Position numbers and translations under genes: made by a program. The notes below the pieces were generated by a model, which did not search any database, was not told where the DNA came from, and saw only the letters and a list, made by a program, of their open reading frames with translations. 64,000 bases of DNA from Laedolimicola sp934402125 (lineage in GTDB: Bacteria; Bacillota; Clostridia; Lachnospirales; Lachnospiraceae), in contig NZ_JBQHTG010000004.1 in the NCBI RefSeq assembly GCF_052065835.1, positions 124,001 through 188,000 on the forward strand, written 5' to 3'. This document shows, in pieces, positions 25,607 to 32,081 of this stretch (position 1 is the first letter of the stretch; each line of letters begins with the position of its first letter).

Positions 25607-25670
25607 CACTTAGCGATTGTTACGGGTTACCTGCCCCTGTCAGAGTTGCCGCTCTGGCAAGGGTTTTTTC
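25597..25670 (+). ncRNA. Candidate small RNA of element 2
   Basis: A roughly 75-nt transcript is predicted from the plus-strand promoter at 25563-25591 to a terminator with stem 25634-25645 / 25652-25663, loop TTGCCG and six T residues. No ORF with a ribosome site lies inside. It ends 2 bp before the stop codon of the convergent gene at 25672. Could be a regulatory RNA of the XRE switch. Confidence 0.4.
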
Positions 25671-25671
25671 T

Positions 25672-25947
25672 TTATGCAATTGTAAACCGGCGGCTTGTGC
25701 TGGCCTTACAATACTGCTTGTAAATCTCCGGCAGTGCCGCTTTCAGGGCCTTTCCGTCAAGCCTGCTGCTCACCAGTGTTTTCCACCGGACAACGAACGC
25801 CCCGGCCCGCAGCTCCTCTACCTGCTTCGCCTCCATGTCAGTCTTAATCTCCTGCCGGATCTTCTCGGCCTCCTGTTCCAGTGCTTCCTGCTGCTCCATA
25901 ATCTTCTGGAGCTTCGTTAATCTGTTCTGCAATGCTTTTTCTCCCAT
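25672..25947 (-). CDS. Conserved small protein of integrative elements, coiled-coil N-terminus
   Basis: About 91 residues from the ATG at 25947, which has AAAGGAG upstream. The N-terminal half is a Glu/Gln-rich coiled coil (KLQKIMEQQEALEQEAEKIR). The C-terminal half has GAFVVRWKTLVSSRLDGKAL and ends with the conserved KASTSRRFTIA. Proteins with this tail are, from memory, frequent in Clostridial phages and ICEs, some compared with Gam-like nuclease inhibitors, but no role is established. It starts the minus transcript opposite the RHH gene. Confidence 0.65.
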   Translation of the reverse strand: MGEKALQNRLTKLQKIMEQQEALEQEAEKIRQEIKTDMEAKQVEELRAGAFVVRWKTLVSSRLDGKALKAALPEIYKQYCKASTSRRFTIA

Positions 25948-26133
25948 GTCGGAATCTCCTTTCCTGAGGCTATTCAGTCCAGCCCCGGCAGGCTTTAAAC
26001 ATCTAGCTCCATGTGAGCCTCTCAATCTATCTTATCCTGCTCCCCGGTGTCACCTTGCGTTCTTGCTTTCCCTTTCGGTACTCCCGTCCGCCTTGGCTGT
26101 TCTGTGTTCCTCTTGATGATTTTATTATATATT

Positions 26134-26209
26134 ATATGTACATATAATTCAATTGGCGTTTCTCACAAATATGTACATATATTTTTGTCTATTTTTTATA
26201 TGTACATAT
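26134..26209. promoter_or_regulatory. Three copies of a perfect 12-bp palindrome
   Basis: ATATGTACATAT at 26134-26145, 26169-26180 and 26198-26209, in the divergent region between genes starting at 25947 and 26300. The third overlaps the -35 region of the plus-strand promoter whose TATAAT is at 26224-26229. Probably binding sites for an element-encoded repressor. The rest of this 350-bp intergenic stretch has no gene. Confidence 0.65.
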
Positions 26210-26299
26210 TCTTGAATTTAAGCTATAATCGCTTTGTAAGGTGGAGTAGTTGACTCTATATTGCCAGCTTACTATTCCAAAATGAAAGGTGGTATTCGA

Positions 26300-26506
26300 A
26301 TGCCATTAACAGAAGGTCAAAAACAGTCCATGTATAACTACGCTAAAAAGAACCTTAAGCGCATCCCCCTGGACGTCCAGAAAGAAAAGTACGAGGAAAT
26401 AAAGGCCGCAGCCGAAGCCTCCGGTGAATCCGTAAATGGCTATATTAAAAAGGCGATTGATGAACGAATGGAGCGAACCTCCATAAAAGCATCTGCTGAA
26501 GAATAG
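26300..26506 (+). CDS. Ribbon-helix-helix (Arc/CopG-like) regulator
   Basis: Sixty-eight residues from the ATG at 26300, with GGTGG nearby upstream; an earlier Met at 26261 lacks a site. The fold is suggested by RIPLDVQKEKYEEIKAAA (strand then helix A) and ASGESVNGYIKKAIDERM (helix B), as in Arc-type repressors. It is transcribed to the right from a promoter containing three palindromes, one over the -35, so autoregulation is likely. Confidence 0.75.
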   Translation: MPLTEGQKQSMYNYAKKNLKRIPLDVQKEKYEEIKAAAEASGESVNGYIKKAIDERMERTSIKASAEE

Positions 26507-26556
26507 ATTCTGGCTGGTGCACGCGGAGGATCCTTATATTTTCTGTATGTATCCCC

Positions 26557-26585
26557 TTGCGTCCTGCTGCTAAATGTGATATATT
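26557..26585 (+). promoter_or_regulatory. Promoter of the antisense antitoxin RNA
   Basis: TTGCGT (26557-26562), 17 bp, TATATT (26580-26585). Confidence 0.6.
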
Positions 26586-26591
26586 GATGAT

Positions 26592-26695
26592 AGAAATAGG
26601 GAAAGCCAGAGCAATCCGGCCTACCCCATAGTTATAAGCTTTTACCTCTTACGAGGCCAGCCGTCACTATTGCGAGTAGTGGCGGCTATTTTTTT
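26592..26695 (+). ncRNA. Type I antitoxin RNA (RatA/SR4-like arrangement)
   Basis: A transcript of about 104 nt from the promoter at 26557-26585 to a strong terminator: AGCCGTCACTA, loop, TAGTGGCGGCT, then ATTTTTTT. It contains no convincing ORF. Its 3' end runs antisense into the last codons and stop of the toxin gene on the minus strand, the convergent 3'-overlap geometry of txpA/ratA and bsrG/SR4. Confidence 0.65.
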
Positions 26696-26781
26696 CTCCC
26701 GAAGATTGTATAACACAATCCAACGAGAGCGACAATGAACATACCAAACTGAAAAAGCTCTGAATATGTAACCATTGGCAT
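26686..26781 (-). CDS. Type I toxin, putative holin-like toxin family
   Basis: A 31-residue membrane peptide, MPMVTYSELFQFGMFIVALV and then GLCYTIFGRKK; if started at the second Met (26775) it is 29 residues. MVTYxxLFQFxxxIxxLVxL followed by a basic end is the pattern of putative holin-like toxins of Firmicutes type I systems, which depolarise the membrane. AGGAGGG lies 9 nt before the second Met. The leader can fold so that CCCTCC (26802-26807) sequesters the GGAGGG ribosome site (26784-26789). It overlaps the antitoxin RNA at its 3' end. Confidence 0.75.
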   Translation of the reverse strand: MPMVTYSELFQFGMFIVALVGLCYTIFGRKK

Positions 26782-26867
26782 CGCCCTCCTTTCTCACGTC
26801 TGGAGGGTTTAGCATCCCTCCGAAGAGGGTAGGCCGCCTTTATGTGCTCTGACTTTCCTTGTAAGCA

Positions 26868-26896
26868 AGTATATCACGAACATTCGTTTTCTACAA
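26868..26896 (-). promoter_or_regulatory. Toxin promoter containing a LexA-box-like site
   Basis: Minus strand TTGTAG (26891-26896), 17 bp, TATACT (26868-26873). The spacer holds CGAACATTCGTTTT (plus strand 26877-26890), close to the Gram-positive SOS box pattern CGAAC-N4-GTTY. An 80-nt structured leader follows. Confidence 0.45.
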
Positions 26897-26926
26897 TGCC
26901 TAAATTTTCGTGTATAAGCCCGATTA

Positions 26927-27379
26927 TCAGCTTGTACGGAATGTTCCGCCTACTGCTTCCACTATGCTTGTAAATAGGCCTGTATCGTGCTTCTGCACGT
27001 TTTCCGGCCTATCTTTCCATATATCCGGCTTGCGATTTTTCAGCCAGAAGATTTGAGCTGCAACATCCCCTGGTATTTCCCTTGTGATAACCGTTCGCTC
27101 TTTTAAAACATCACCTTCGTACTTGTCCCTTACTTCTTCATAAGTATAGCCAAGAGCACGTTTTAACAGACACTTTTCAACCTTTCTGTCAATAACTTCT
27201 TTTCCCTTTTTTAAGGACTGACAAATCGGATCCTGCTCCTTTTTCCAGCGATACAAAGTCCTTGCTGAAATTCCCATTTTAGTAGCTATCTGTTCATCCG
27301 TCAGCCCATCTCTGGCCCATCCTTCTACTTTTTCCAAGCCTTCCGCGGTAATCCATTCTGTGATTTTTCGTATCGCCAT
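26927..27379 (-). CDS. Helix-turn-helix protein resembling phage small terminase
   Basis: About 150 residues from the ATG at 27379 (GAGG 8 nt upstream). The N-terminal HTH reads GWARDGLTDEQIATKMGI and SARTLYRWKKE. The middle, KGKEVIDRKVEKCLLKRALG and YTYEEV, and the end, DVAAQIFWLKNRKPDIW, match a family that in Clostridial prophages is annotated as small terminase or as HTH protein. If it is a TerS, it could redirect packaging of a helper phage to element 2 DNA. Last gene of the minus-strand block 29375-26927. Alternative: a plain DNA-binding regulator. Confidence 0.6.
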   Translation of the reverse strand: MAIRKITEWITAEGLEKVEGWARDGLTDEQIATKMGISARTLYRWKKEQDPICQSLKKGKEVIDRKVEKCLLKRALGYTYEEVRDKYEGDVLKERTVITREIPGDVAAQIFWLKNRKPDIWKDRPENVQKHDTGLFTSIVEAVGGTFRTS

Positions 27380-27381
27380 AT

Positions 27382-27657
27382 TCATACCTCATTTTTTTCT
27401 TCTCCATACCACCTATTTTTCGCATCCATAGGTAACCGGTATGTACCTACCCACTGCGGCGGGAATGCCCCGTTGGGTTCCTCTACCGTAAAAACAGCAT
27501 ACTCTTTCTTTCCAAAAACAGGATCCGTTACTTCTTCCGTATCAGCCGCCAGTTTTCCCGGGACCCTCGGTTCTACCTGTTCCGGGAAATTTGAAAACGT
27601 TACCCCATGTAACCTGCAATAATATGTTTTTTCTGCGTTAAAAATATTTTTCGCCAT
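27382..27657 (-). CDS. Hypothetical element protein
   Basis: Ninety-one residues starting MAKNIFNAEKTYYCRLHGVT. GGAGGG lies 6 nt upstream of the ATG, and the stop codon overlaps the ribosome site of the terminase-like gene, so they are coupled. The sequence is mixed beta-like with Cys14 and a Pro-rich middle (PEQVEPRVPG). No signal or membrane segment. I do not recognise the family. Confidence 0.6.
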   Translation of the reverse strand: MAKNIFNAEKTYYCRLHGVTFSNFPEQVEPRVPGKLAADTEEVTDPVFGKKEYAVFTVEEPNGAFPPQWVGTYRLPMDAKNRWYGEEKNEV

Positions 27658-27659
27658 CC

Positions 27660-28280
27660 TTATCCCTCCAATACACTTAAGAATTCATAATTTAAAGCAC
27701 TAGGTTCACCAAATTCTTTTACTGTATGCTGAAGCACATCCGGAGTTTTAGCCATGTGATACGGGCCCTCATAATCAAGTGCTTCAATTGTGCTCATAGC
27801 TGACTGCACAAAATGCTTTAATGCTTGCAGTTTATTCTTTTCCGTCGGTACAATGCTTTCATTTAACCACCCTCTTGTATACTCCTCTGGATTCATTACG
27901 TCGATCGTAGCATTATGCTTTCTTGCGTATTCTCCCAGCACAAAGCACATTGTTCCATTGTCCTTGTGTTTTTCTACAAGCGCCTCAAACTGCTCTGAAT
28001 TCAGATCATACTCCAACAGCTTTACATCTGCTTCGTCAATCTTGGCTCCGCTCAACACTGCCCAATTTTTGATACTCTCTGTGGCAGCAGCCTCAATTTT
28101 CCTAATTGCGGCAATGGTGGACTCTTTTTCCTCACTGAACTGTAACGATATTTTTTCAATCTGCTCCTGTGCCACATCAGGCTGATATAATCTTAATGCT
28201 TTATCAACCTCCTGCTGCTTTTTCTCATACTTGCTATAGTATGATTCCAACTCTGTTTTCAAACTTTTTACAATCTGCAT
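27660..28280 (-). CDS. Hypothetical coiled-coil element protein
   Basis: A 206-residue soluble protein, Glu/Lys rich, with a predicted coiled coil over the first 70 residues (SLKTELESYYSKYEKKQQEV in part) and an alpha-helical remainder. It ends 2 nt before the start of the next gene, in the same operon. I do not recognise it. Its position between the origin-like repeats and the terminase-like gene is where satellites often carry helper-interference functions, but this is only positional. Confidence 0.55.
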   Translation of the reverse strand: MQIVKSLKTELESYYSKYEKKQQEVDKALRLYQPDVAQEQIEKISLQFSEEKESTIAAIRKIEAAATESIKNWAVLSGAKIDEADVKLLEYDLNSEQFEALVEKHKDNGTMCFVLGEYARKHNATIDVMNPEEYTRGWLNESIVPTEKNKLQALKHFVQSAMSTIEALDYEGPYHMAKTPDVLQHTVKEFGEPSALNYEFLSVLEG

Positions 28281-28436
28281 ATTGTTCCTTTCCGGGCCTT
28301 GCCCTGTGTTATTTATGTATCATGCCTTTTAGCATCAATACCTTCCTTTGTTTTTTAGAACGCGATATGTTATTTACTTATCTTATATTCACATATAGTC
28401 CAATTCTTAGATATAATCTAATTCTTATATTAGTAG

Positions 28437-28535
28437 GGTAATTTTTACACTATTGCCTAGGAGTAATTTTTACACTTCTGCCCGGCAGGGTAAATTTTAC
28501 GCTTCCGCTTCGTAGCAGAATGGTAAAAATTACAC
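28437..28535. repeat. Four iteron-like repeats, candidate replication origin
   Basis: GGTAATTTTTACAC (28437), AGTAATTTTTACAC (28462), GGTAAATTTTACGC (28489) and GGTAAAAATTACAC (28522), each with the symmetrical core GTAA-N3-TTAC and followed within a few bases by TTGCC, CTGCCC, CCGC or TTGCCC. Spacings are 25, 27 and 33 bp. They lie in the only sizeable gap of the block (28281-28563), right behind a replication-initiator-like gene. Confidence 0.55.
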
Positions 28536-28563
28536 CGTTGCCCTATCAATATTCATCTTGCAT

Positions 28564-28878
28564 TCATGCCAGTATACGATACCCTGTAACCCGCTTTTCA
28601 GACTTCTTTCCAGTCTTCGGATCGACCCAGTGAATCTTGAGAAGTTGTATAAGTTCTGTCTCTCGCAATTCAGCTTTCGCTGCCTTTAACGTTTTCAGAC
28701 TCCATCCCATATCGGCAGCAAGATCCGCATCCGTTCGATAGAAATAATCTACATCTTCTCCTGTGTACCGTTGCTCCAATTCATTGAGCCAGAAGAACAG
28801 CAGCTTTGCCTTGTCAGATAAAGGATACCCCCACACCTTCCGACTGACCTGCATAAAATAACTATTGCCATGCTTCAT
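28564..28878 (-). CDS. Winged-helix protein resembling replication initiator N-terminal domain
   Basis: A 104-residue protein starting MKHGNSYFMQVSRKVWGYPL, then SDKAKLLFFWLNELEQRY and DLAADMGWSLKTLKAAKAEL, which is the winged-helix pattern of RepA_N-type initiators and of phage replisome-organiser N-termini. It is short for a full initiator, so it may act with a second protein or be a regulator. It overlaps the next gene by 4 nt and its stop is 29 bp from the iteron-like repeats, which suggests replication. Confidence 0.55.
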   Translation of the reverse strand: MKHGNSYFMQVSRKVWGYPLSDKAKLLFFWLNELEQRYTGEDVDYFYRTDADLAADMGWSLKTLKAAKAELRETELIQLLKIHWVDPKTGKKSEKRVTGYRILA

Positions 28879-29165
28879 TCCATCCTGTCTTCCTGCTTCA
28901 GGTATCTCCGAGCCGAACCAAGAGCGGCCAGTGTGTTATGTCCTCTGCTTTCCAAGGTTTTGATAAACTCCAAAACCTCCATCCGATTTGCTGGTAGAAA
29001 ATAGCCTCCGCCCTCGCAACAGGTAGACAGAATCACATTGCCCGCCGCCCGTTCCGATGCAATCAGTTCCTGAAGTTCACGAACTGATTTACACCCCAGC
29101 AATTCTGCTAATTTCCGCGATGTGATAGCATTTTCTTTACCCTTTCTCAAATATTCCTCTATCAT
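28875..29165 (-). CDS. Winged-helix DNA-binding protein of integrative elements
   Basis: Ninety-six residues starting MIEEYLRKGKENAITSRKLA, then ELLGCKSVRELQELIASERAAG and GGGYFLPANRMEVLEFIKTL. The pattern of an N-terminal HTH followed by a wing is shared with small proteins frequent in Clostridial phages and ICEs, usually next to replication genes. The start is 3 bp past the upstream stop and the end overlaps the initiator-like gene by 4 nt. Exact role unknown. Confidence 0.6.
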   Translation of the reverse strand: MIEEYLRKGKENAITSRKLAELLGCKSVRELQELIASERAAGNVILSTCCEGGGYFLPANRMEVLEFIKTLESRGHNTLAALGSARRYLKQEDRME

Positions 29166-29168
29166 CTG

Positions 29169-29375
29169 CTATTCCTCCCCTGACAGACTGTCCATATATG
29201 CATCCACCCGGCTATAATTGATAAGATAGCTTCGACCAATGCGTACAACAGCACCTGCCTCACGAGCTATATTTCGCATTGACGTAATCCCTACACCATA
29301 TCTGATACACGCATCACTGATACGGCCTGTTTTGCAGTTCATTTCACATTCTGTTTTTCTTAAACGTTCGTTCAT
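29169..29375 (-). CDS. Excisionase-like small HTH protein (DUF6462-like)
   Basis: Sixty-eight residues: MNERLRKTECEMNCKTGRIS, then DACIRYGVGITSMRNIAREA, GAVVRIGRSYLINYSRVDAY and MDSLSGEE. The R-I-G-R-S-Y-L-I-N pattern after a helix-turn-helix is typical of excisionase/MerR-type winged helices (AlpA, Xis). It starts the leftward operon, divergent from the XRE repressor, the place where satellites and ICEs encode excisionase or the early activator. Function inferred from fold and position. Confidence 0.65.
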   Translation of the reverse strand: MNERLRKTECEMNCKTGRISDACIRYGVGITSMRNIAREAGAVVRIGRSYLINYSRVDAYMDSLSGEE

Positions 29376-29439
29376 TTTTTCCCCTTTCTTTCTTGACGTC
29401 TTGTTAATTTATGCTATTATAATATTATAAGAGTAATTC

Positions 29440-29495
29440 AATAGCAATATTTTCAACCTGTTCATTTTTTCAATGTATAATTGCGATATTATCAA
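29440..29495. promoter_or_regulatory. Operator-like direct repeats in the divergent switch region
   Basis: AATAGCAATATTTTCAA (29440-29456) and AATTGCGATATTATCAA (29479-29495) agree at 14 of 17 positions, 39 bp apart, between the excisionase-like gene and the XRE repressor. Overlapping TATAAT-like boxes occur on both strands (for example TATAAT at 29476-29481). Confidence 0.5.
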
Positions 29496-29517
29496 TTTAT
29501 AAGAAAGGAAATTGCAC

Positions 29518-30165
29518 ATGGAGTTTGATAAAACGATATTATTTCGAAATCTGGATCGAATTTTAAAAGAAAGGAACCTTACTCAAAAAGAATTCTGCAA
29601 ATCTATAACTTATGACCTTCAGCCCGATGTTTATTCTAAAATGAAACACGGAAACACATCTGTACCTGTAGAATTTTTATTCTCTGCAAGTCAGTATCTG
29701 AATATATCTATTGATGAACTTGTAGGTAACCCTGTCAAAGATAGACAGAAAAATTTGGCTCATACCTACCAAGATGTCTTAGATGCTTTTTCATTACTGT
29801 ATAAAGAATTTGGCTTTCACTTTTCTATGACATCAGAACGTGACCATGATATTTTTACATTAGAGTATAGTGATCCATTTTTATACAATACTGAATCATC
29901 TCCCTGTAACCCTGAAAGTCGTACCCTAAAAATAATTTTTCTTGAACAGCTTTTTCGTGCGATACAAGCTGCAGAAATTACACACGACATTAAAGGAATT
30001 GATGTTTTCGATTTATGGTATAGCACATTTAAAAAAGCGGCTTCTAATTATACACTTTCCGGAGAAAGACTTTACAATTCATCAGATATAATTGAAGAAT
30101 TTGATGAAACAATACGACATTACAACCCTTTTTCTATTCTCCCTGAAGAATTGTGCAAGGAATAA
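29518..30165 (+). CDS. XRE-family repressor of element 2
   Basis: About 215 residues from the ATG at 29518 (AAAGGAAA upstream). The N-terminal HTH reads RILKERNLTQKEFCKSITYD, with recognition region DVYSKMKHGNTSVPVE, then a roughly 130-residue C-terminal domain without a visible protease motif. It is divergent from the excisionase-like gene and the leftward operon, the position of the Stl/C1-type master repressor in satellites and prophages. Induction by a helper-phage protein binding the C-terminal domain is possible but unproven. Confidence 0.75.
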   Translation: MEFDKTILFRNLDRILKERNLTQKEFCKSITYDLQPDVYSKMKHGNTSVPVEFLFSASQYLNISIDELVGNPVKDRQKNLAHTYQDVLDAFSLLYKEFGFHFSMTSERDHDIFTLEYSDPFLYNTESSPCNPESRTLKIIFLEQLFRAIQAAEITHDIKGIDVFDLWYSTFKKAASNYTLSGERLYNSSDIIEEFDETIRHYNPFSILPEELCKE

Positions 30166-30287
30166 TTTTCCTTCCAAATGAACTATTATAGTCTAACTGT
30201 TAAGTTTTTATCTTTGCACAGATTTATGAAATCACACTGAACCATCGGTGTGATTTTATATTGTACACAAGTCTCTTTTCCGCCAAA

Positions 30288-30307
30288 TCTGGTAAATCTC
30301 TGGTAAA
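30288..30307. repeat. Two integrase arm-type repeats, right end of element 2
   Basis: TCTGGTAAA at 30288-30296 and 30299-30307, 11-bp spacing, as at the right end of element 1. Same nonamer as beside the element 2 integrase. Confidence 0.75.
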
Positions 30308-30360
30308 CCCGCCAAAATCAGCATTAAAAAAGGGCTTCTCATTTCTGAGAAACCCATGTT

Positions 30361-30414
30361 TACGAGGGAGTGGGGGCTTCCTCCCGGAAGTCCCCGAGTG
30401 TTATGAATGAAATA
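30361..30414 (+). repeat. 54-bp attachment-core repeat, copy C (right boundary)
   Basis: Identical to copies A and B. To its right, after 125 bp without a gene, the ordinary chromosomal transporter genes begin. Confidence 0.8.
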
Positions 30415-30539
30415 CTGATATGTGTTCTTGCTACATCTAATACTATAGCAGGGAATTGTGACTAAGTTATGTCTAGCCTCTAAAAAATATATAAAGTCAA
30501 TTAAGAAATTCTTATGAAAGAATGATGAAACTATGTTTT

Positions 30540-31262
30540 TTACAGTACCTTGGACAGGAAATCCTGCAGACGGGGATCCTGGGGATTTTCGAAGAAATCC
30601 TTGGGATTATTTTCTTCCTTAATGTAGCCGCCGTCCATGAATACCACGCGGGTTGCCACCTCGCGGGCAAAGCCCATCTCATGGGTTACGACTACCATGG
30701 TCATGCCGTCGTCTGCCAGCTTCTTCATCAGCTCCAGAACCTCACCTACCATCTCCGGATCCAGGGCGGAGGTGGGCTCGTCGAAGAGAATCATTTCCGG
30801 ATCCATCGCCAGGGAACGGACAATGGCGATCCGCTGCTTCTGTCCGCCGGAAAGCTGGGACGGATGGGAATCTGCCTTTTCCTCCAGGTTGACCAGCTTC
30901 AGCAGGCGCATGGCTTCTGCCTCCGCTTCTGCTTTGGTCTTCAGCTTCAGCTGCACCGGAGCCAGCATGATATTTTCCTTTACGGTCAGGTTCGCGAACA
31001 GGTTAAAATGCTGGAACACCATACCCATGCGGCGGCGGACCTTATTGACGTCCACGCCCGGCGCGGTAATCTCCTGTCCGTCGAAGGTAATGGTTCCTTC
31101 CGTGGGCTGCTCCAACAGGTTCAGGCACCGCAGGAAGGTGGATTTACCGGAACCGGACGGTCCTACGATAACCACCTTTTCTCCCGGCGCGATATGCATA
31201 TTGATATTTTTAATTACATGATTGTCGCCAAATGATTTGGCCAGATCCTTAACGTAAATCAC
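30540..31262 (-). CDS. Polar amino-acid ABC transporter ATP-binding protein
   Basis: A 240-residue GlnQ/HisP-type ATPase with Walker A VGPSGSGKST, signature LSGGQKQRIAIVRSLA and Walker B EMILFDEPTSALDPEMVG. It powers uptake of a polar amino acid with the permease and binding protein upstream. It overlaps the permease gene by 14 nt. The three genes form one minus-strand operon. Substrate cannot be fixed from sequence; glutamine, histidine, arginine or cystine are all possible for this family. Confidence 0.93.
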   Translation of the reverse strand: MIYVKDLAKSFGDNHVIKNINMHIAPGEKVVIVGPSGSGKSTFLRCLNLLEQPTEGTITFDGQEITAPGVDVNKVRRRMGMVFQHFNLFANLTVKENIMLAPVQLKLKTKAEAEAEAMRLLKLVNLEEKADSHPSQLSGGQKQRIAIVRSLAMDPEMILFDEPTSALDPEMVGEVLELMKKLADDGMTMVVVTHEMGFAREVATRVVFMDGGYIKEENNPKDFFENPQDPRLQDFLSKVL

Positions 31263-31971
31263 TCTGTCTCATTCTCCTTTCCAGTTTACCCATCAGCCAG
31301 GACAATCCCAGCACCATCACCAGATACATTGCCGCAATGGCAAAGAACGGCACAAAGGCCTGGTAGGTCTTGGACTGAATGATCAGAGCTCCCTTGGTCA
31401 GGTCGCGGAGTCCAATAACCGTCACGACAGAGGTCTCCTTGAGTAGGGTAATCAGTTCATTTCCCAGGGCGGGCAATACGTTCTTGAACGCCTGGGGAAT
31501 AATAATGCAGCGCATGGTTGTCGCGTAGGTCAGTCCCACAGAACGGCCTGCCTCCATCTGTCCCTTGTCGATGGACATGATACCGGAACGGATGATCTCG
31601 GCCACATAAGCGCCAGAATTGATACCAAAGGCCAGAATGGCGCAGCGGATCATGTTAGCATCCGTGGCGCGGGCGCTGGCCCAGATTACAAACCACATAA
31701 TCAGAAGCTGTACCATCATAGGGGTTCCGCGGATTACCGTCAGATATACCTGACAAAGCAGATTGGCCAGACGCAGAAAAACATTTTTCTTGCGCTCCGG
31801 TTGCTGATCATGAGCCGAGCGGATAACCGCCACGATCACGCCCAGAATCACACCCAGCACCAGGGCGAACACAGTAACAATCAATGTGGTCTGAATACCT
31901 TTAACAAAATACTGATAGTTGTCATTCAGAATAAATGTCTGGTAAAGACCACTTTTTAAGCCTTCGAACAT
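31249..31971 (-). CDS. Polar amino-acid ABC transporter permease
   Basis: A 240-residue HisMQ/GlnP-type permease. Membrane helices include GIQTTLIVTVFALVLGVILG near the N-terminus and a C-terminal FVPFFAIAAMYLVMVLGLS. The cytoplasmic loop that contacts the ATPase reads EAGRSVGLTYATTMRCIIIP QAF. A single permease gene suggests a homodimeric channel. It lies between the binding protein and ATPase genes. Confidence 0.93.
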   Translation of the reverse strand: MFEGLKSGLYQTFILNDNYQYFVKGIQTTLIVTVFALVLGVILGVIVAVIRSAHDQQPERKKNVFLRLANLLCQVYLTVIRGTPMMVQLLIMWFVIWASARATDANMIRCAILAFGINSGAYVAEIIRSGIMSIDKGQMEAGRSVGLTYATTMRCIIIPQAFKNVLPALGNELITLLKETSVVTVIGLRDLTKGALIIQSKTYQAFVPFFAIAAMYLVMVLGLSWLMGKLERRMRQSDLR

Positions 31972-32017
31972 ATCCTTCTCTCCTCGCTACGTAAACTTTC
32001 TTTTTCCGCAAAACAGG

Positions 32018-32045
32018 GAGGTGTTCATGAAATTGAACGCCTCCT
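32018..32045 (-). promoter_or_regulatory. Hairpin between binding-protein and permease genes
   Basis: Minus strand GGAGGCGTTCA and TGAACACCTCC form an 11-bp stem (one mismatch) with no long U-run, in keeping with differential expression within the operon. Confidence 0.6.
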
Positions 32046-32081
32046 CTGTATTCTCAGATACCATCCGTATCTGTTGGTTTT

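Larger units (their letters stand above)
23336..30414. mobile_element. Element 2: about 7-kb satellite-like integrative element
   Basis: Bounded by core copies B and C, with TCTGGTAAA arm repeats at both ends. Order from the left: complete integrase, two tiny ORFs, XRE regulator, candidate sRNA, small conserved protein, RHH regulator, type I toxin-antitoxin, small-terminase-like HTH protein, two unknowns, iteron-like repeats, replication-initiator-like winged helix, second winged helix, excisionase-like HTH, divergent XRE repressor. No relaxase, structural phage gene or large terminase is present. This set resembles phage-inducible islands more than an ICE. Confidence 0.65.

Noticed and set aside
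4512..30414. The 54-bp repeats as a CRISPR array
   Set aside because: Only three copies, 7 to 19 kb apart, with no spacers or cas genes; they fit attachment cores instead.
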